A stretch of 34,298 bases of DNA from Verrucomicrobiota bacterium (GTDB taxonomy: Bacteria; Verrucomicrobiota; Verrucomicrobiia; JADLBR01). This document shows, in pieces, positions 31,346 to 34,298 of the stretch (position 1 is its first letter; every line of letters starts with the position of its first letter). The stretch is taken from assembly GCA_029560585.1 (NCBI GenBank), contig JAKQKQ010000018.1, positions 1-34,298 of the forward strand. The letters are read 5' to 3'. The notes below the pieces were generated by a model. The model saw only the letters and a program-made list of their open reading frames with translations. It was not told the DNA's origin and ran no database searches. Position numbers and translations under genes: made by a program.

Positions 31346-32263
31346 GTGAAATTCGTCCGGTTGTTTGGCGAGAAGGGGCTGTCGCTGGAGCGGCTACGGT
31401 CGCTGGTGGAAGTGGACGAGGCGGGCAGCATCGCGGCGGCGGCGCCGGATGACGAGTCGCGCCAGAGCCAGATCAGCCGCCAGCTGAAGCAGCTGGAGCA
31501 GTTTTTCCACGTCGAGCTCAAACGGAAAGCGGGTAAGACCGTGCGGCTCACGGCGGAGGGGCGGGAGTTGGCACGGCTGGCGCGGGGGCACCTGCGCTCG
31601 CTGGAGGAATTCGGGCGCCACTGCGTGGGGCAGCCCGGCGAGGTGACGCTGGGCGCCGGCGATAGCCTGCTCCATTGGGTGGTGCTGCCGCGGCTGAAGA
31701 AGTTGCGCGAGGCCCTCGGGGGATGCGTCGTTCATCTGCATGATCGGCGGAACTTGGACACATGCCAGGCGCTTCAGGACCACGTCATCGATCTCGGCCT
31801 GCTGCGTTCAGATCTGGTGCGGCCACCGCTGACGGGGACAAAGGTCGGATCATTTGGGTATAGCCTTTTCGTGCCGGATCGGCTGTGGCCCCGGCGGCAG
31901 AAGGCGACCGAAGAGCAGCTGCTCCAGGAGCTGCCGCTGGCGACGCAGGGGAGGAACACGCTTTTCCAGCGTCGGCTGGAGGAGTTAGTCGCCAGCCGCG
32001 GGTGGCGGATGAACGTGCGGCTCTTCACGGAATCGTTCCCGCAGGCGGCGCAGGCCCTGGGGACCGGTGAGGTGGCCGCGATCCTGCCAGATCTCGCCCG
32101 GCTCTCCTTCGCGGTCGAGAGCACCTGGGTCATGCCGCTGAAGTCGTTGTCGGAGTTGCGGCGCGATATCGTCCTCGCCTGGCATCCGCACCATCTGGAG
32201 ACCCGGCCGCACGTGGGTAAGGTGGTCGAGAAGGTCGCGAAGGTGGTCGAGTTTCGGTGCTGA
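31346..32263 (+). CDS. LysR-type transcriptional regulator
   Basis: This 305-residue protein starts at GTG 31346 (MKFVRLF…). The winged helix-turn-helix is SLERLRSLVEVDEAGSIAAA followed by QSQISRQLKQLEQFFHVELK and RKAGKTVRLTAEGRELA, as in LysR regulators. The rest fits the periplasmic-binding-protein-like effector domain but with little similarity I can name. The recognition helix is preceded by an unusual AAPDDESRQ insertion. It follows the TIR-like gene by 104 bases on the same strand and converges with the TIR gene at 32323. LysR proteins often control a divergent neighbour; here none is divergent, so its target is unclear. Confidence 0.8.
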   Translation: MKFVRLFGEKGLSLERLRSLVEVDEAGSIAAAAPDDESRQSQISRQLKQLEQFFHVELKRKAGKTVRLTAEGRELARLARGHLRSLEEFGRHCVGQPGEVTLGAGDSLLHWVVLPRLKKLREALGGCVVHLHDRRNLDTCQALQDHVIDLGLLRSDLVRPPLTGTKVGSFGYSLFVPDRLWPRRQKATEEQLLQELPLATQGRNTLFQRRLEELVASRGWRMNVRLFTESFPQAAQALGTGEVAAILPDLARLSFAVESTWVMPLKSLSELRRDIVLAWHPHHLETRPHVGKVVEKVAKVVEFRC

Positions 32264-32322
32264 GGGGAATGTACGAAGGGAGATCTCGCTGGTCGATGAC
32301 GTTGCGACAGATCGACAGCAGC

Positions 32323-32934
32323 CTACCACGTTCGACCTTGTGAAATCCAAGAACCCCAAGGCCCGACGTATTTTCCGTGATCCCAGATTTCGAGGTCGCT
32401 GGGTTTTTCGTGGGACATTCCTGCGTCCTTGACCTCAGGATAGATGTCAAAATACTCCTGCCCTTGGAAACTCGACGCATCGGTGATGGGAAGAACAGCG
32501 GCTTTGCCGTCCTTCCAGCCATCAGAGAAACCTAGTTCCCATGGGACCCATTGGGACTTTGGGGTGTTGTCTGTGGTGCAAACGAACAGTGAACGGGATT
32601 GCGCCATTCGATATCGCAAGGTCCGAGCGGTCCCCTGACTGACGCGCGAACGGTCGAGTTGTGGATCGCAAATGCGGTCAAGGTAAACACTGTATCCACG
32701 GTCCGTCAGTGTGAGGAAGATCCCGTAGATTAGGCGGGCATCGAGGGAACTGTGCGATAGGAAGATGTCGTACGCTGCTGTCGGAGTTTTCGAAAAATCG
32801 GGTGCTGCAACTGCCCGTGCCGCCTTGGCCATCCCTGTCGAGGCAAGGCTCTCTGACATTGCGGTAGTCGTGGTGTTCAACCGTCGGGCGGCCGCTTCGA
32901 AAACTCGCGAAGGTGAGAAGTATGGCATGCGCAA
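32323..32934 (-). CDS. Small TIR-domain protein
   Basis: This encodes 203 residues with an N-terminal extension of uncertain extent: starts at 32934, 32859 and 32832 are all possible and none has a good ribosome site. The TIR domain begins AAYDIFLSHSSLDARLIYGI, continues with YSVYLDRICDPQLDRS and RYRMAQSRSLFVCTTDN, and reaches WVPWELGFSDGWKDG, where the glutamate is in the position used for NAD cleavage. The short tail has GKYVGPWG. It resembles stand-alone TIRs that make nucleotide signals in Thoeris-like systems, but no SLOG-domain partner is next to it. It is transcribed alone on the minus strand, converging with the LysR gene. Confidence 0.75.
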   Translation of the reverse strand: MRMPYFSPSRVFEAAARRLNTTTTAMSESLASTGMAKAARAVAAPDFSKTPTAAYDIFLSHSSLDARLIYGIFLTLTDRGYSVYLDRICDPQLDRSRVSQGTARTLRYRMAQSRSLFVCTTDNTPKSQWVPWELGFSDGWKDGKAAVLPITDASSFQGQEYFDIYPEVKDAGMSHEKPSDLEIWDHGKYVGPWGSWISQGRTW

Positions 32935-33099
32935 ATTTGGCGATGGATGGAGCTCAAGTCGAGATGTTCGAGTGTTAAGATTTTGTTTCGCATTGGTGCG
33001 TTGCAGACATGACGACGAGCCCTAGTGATTTCCGCTTAGCAGCCAGGTGCTGATTAGCCCCTGACCCTTCGGTCAGGCGGCCTGTGATCTCCGAAGTGC

Positions 33100-34203
33100 A
33101 TGCGTGGGCTTCGCTTGGGCATGGTGGTTCCAGCGACCAAGGACATTGGCCTGGTCGAGGGAGTGCTGGGAATGATCGAAGAGGCTCAGTCTGTTGGGGT
33201 GGCGCAATCCTTCTCAGGGGGCGGGGCGACGAGCGTGGCGGGGATCGGCGGCGCCATTCGGGCCCAGACCGATGTCCGTTTGGAATGGCCGTCGAGAATC
33301 CCCCTGATTCGCGGGTTCGATCGATGGTGGGGGGTGGCGGCGAGGGCGCGGAGGATCAGGGAGATCCGCGGGGCGCAGTCGGGGCTCTGGAGCTTCGCGG
33401 GGGAGGGACCGGGGGAGAACATCTTCATCGATATCCGGCACATCGCGTGGGTGTATCATCCGCGCGTGGGGACATTGCGAGCGATCTTTGCCGAGCGGGC
33501 ATGGCTCAAGAGTTACGGCGAGCGCAGGGACGTCGGGATGTGGAGCGCCGCCCTTGGGTCGGCCTCGATGCCGCAATCCCTGCCCCGCACGGTCATTCTT
33601 TTCCTTCAAGATCTCGAGGAGCAGGCGCGCGGGATGGTGATGACGTTGCGTGGGCGGCGGCCATTTGTCCCCTTGAGATCTTGGAATCCTCATCGGAGGG
33701 ACGGGGCCCATTTCCCAAGGGTGTGTGAGGCGGCGCAGCGGGTGGTGCGGAGGCACGAGGTCGAGGGCGTTTCGGACGCGCGAGCGGTTCGCGCGTACTG
33801 CGACATGGTGCTGAACCATGAGATCGACCACAAGGTGCGAGAGATCGCGACCGATGCGGGTCGTGCGGGCGAACATCTGGCGGATCTGCATGCCATGGCC
33901 TGCGGCCGGGGGGCGTTCTTCGCCCTGGAGCATTTCCTCATCAATCTGGAGATCGACGGCCCAGCGTATAGGGCCCTGGGGCGCGAACTGGGATCGCCGT
34001 TCTCGGCGTCGAGTGCGGCAGAGTGGGCGGATTGGGTGCTTTCGTCGGGGTTGCTGGATCTCTCGCGCGAAGATCTTGCCGCAGTGGCGAGCAGAGCCCA
34101 CGCGTCTCTGGTTCAGTACCACCACGTCGATAAGGGATGGGCATTGCCCCCGGAGATCAAACGGGTGGGGGCAAAGTGGCCGCGGGAGGAATACGCACCT
34201 TAA
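33100..34203 (+). CDS. Putative HExxH zinc metallopeptidase-like protein, 3' end at the IS junction
   Basis: This encodes 367 residues. ATG at 33100 or 33121, neither with a clear ribosome site. The family is not recognised, but residues 237-263 carry VLNHEIDHKVREIA and GEHLADLHAMA. HEIDH at 240-244 is a zinc-peptidase HExxH motif and EHLAD at 258-262 fits the third-ligand ExxAD pattern of minigluzincins and M48-like enzymes. The N-terminal 200 residues have no signal peptide or membrane segment. The coding frame ends exactly at the second IS copy: the stop TAA at 34201-34203 is the first three bases of the IS inverted repeat, so the original C-terminus is probably missing. Confidence 0.5.
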   Translation: MRGLRLGMVVPATKDIGLVEGVLGMIEEAQSVGVAQSFSGGGATSVAGIGGAIRAQTDVRLEWPSRIPLIRGFDRWWGVAARARRIREIRGAQSGLWSFAGEGPGENIFIDIRHIAWVYHPRVGTLRAIFAERAWLKSYGERRDVGMWSAALGSASMPQSLPRTVILFLQDLEEQARGMVMTLRGRRPFVPLRSWNPHRRDGAHFPRVCEAAQRVVRRHEVEGVSDARAVRAYCDMVLNHEIDHKVREIATDAGRAGEHLADLHAMACGRGAFFALEHFLINLEIDGPAYRALGRELGSPFSASSAAEWADWVLSSGLLDLSREDLAAVASRAHASLVQYHHVDKGWALPPEIKRVGAKWPREEYAP

Positions 34204-34298
34204 CAGCCCGTTGAAAAACGGTCGATCCGAATGAACCGCTGGGGCATGCGCGGGTCAAAGTGATATGGCGCTGGGCGAGCGAGGTGAACTTCAGGAAG
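34201..34298 (+). mobile_element. Second IS1182-like copy, truncated by the window end
   Basis: From TAACAGCCCGTTGAAAAACG onward, all 98 bases equal the complement of 4013-4110 as far as I can read. The copy is opposite in orientation to the first, with its transposase reading rightward out of the window. Confidence 0.85.
34265..34298 (+). CDS. Start of IS1182-family transposase (partial)
   Basis: The first eleven codons, MALGERGELQE, equal the start of the transposase at 2643-4046. The rest lies beyond the window. Confidence 0.8.
   Translation, partial: MALGERGELQE

Noticed and set aside
32323-32934. Thoeris system
   Set aside because: A TIR is present but no ThsA-like SLOG or Macro/SIR2 partner lies next to it.
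33061-33076. Perfect hairpin CTGACC-CTTC-GGTCAG as terminator
   Set aside because: No T-run follows on either strand and the stem is only 6 bp; left unassigned.

Overview
The window is high-GC DNA that reads as an accessory, conflict-gene-rich region of a complex bacterium. Several features fit the PVC group, most plausibly Verrucomicrobiota: three very large STAND ATPases with kinesin-light-chain-type TPR arrays, a GYF_2 domain, a secreted protein and a membrane protein with duplicated small beta domains of a kind I associate with that group, and degenerate dispersed repeats of the GGATTTCGGAATGCGG type inside genes. This taxonomic call is inference. No rRNA, tRNA, CRISPR array, integrase or phage structural gene was seen.

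Layout. Left flank (1-2705): a long non-coding stretch, then three small same-strand genes (a secreted protein, a PUA/EVE-like protein, a RING-like zinc protein) separated by two 71-75 bp imperfect palindromes that look like gene-cassette recombination sites. An IS1182-like insertion sequence follows (2666-4110). A second copy begins at 34201 in opposite orientation and runs off the window. Its visible 98 bases appear identical to the matching end of the first copy. The two copies bracket about 30.1 kb, and the genes next to both inner ends look truncated or altered at the junction.

Inside the bracket: a 5'-truncated WD40 gene with a zinc-ribbon tail; a protein with a ribokinase-like N-terminus, an AAA+ ATPase and a RyR-like C-terminus, followed by a four-TM SLATT-like membrane protein; an inositol-monophosphatase-family enzyme; a Nudix hydrolase (with an in-frame TAG near its apparent true start) overlapping a TIR-NB-ARC-TPR gene; a GlnD-like nucleotidyltransferase; a leftward operon with ATGA stop/start overlaps (HSP90-like ATPase, helical-repeat protein, a small gene, a small membrane zinc-knuckle protein) in which two genes carry apparent frameshifts; a GYF_2-TIR-NB-ARC-TPR gene; a membrane protein; a DUF4062-NTPase-TPR gene; then a rightward set with a stand-alone RyR protein, a small basic protein, a TIR/deoxyribosyltransferase-like protein and a LysR regulator; an orphan TIR protein; and a putative HExxH metallopeptidase abutting the second IS.

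How it may work together. The recurring theme is NAD-derived nucleotide signalling: two TIR-bearing STAND proteins, one small TIR and one TIR-like protein (possible NAD-cleaving enzymes), a Nudix hydrolase (possible ADP-ribose hydrolysis), two RyR-domain proteins (possible sensors; in animals ryanodine receptors respond to cyclic ADP-ribose) and a SLATT-like membrane effector. The PfkB-like/AAA+/RyR plus SLATT pair and the RyR/small basic/TIR-like set are the best candidates for undescribed systems. The domain calls rest on motifs read from the sequence. The signalling model is inference.
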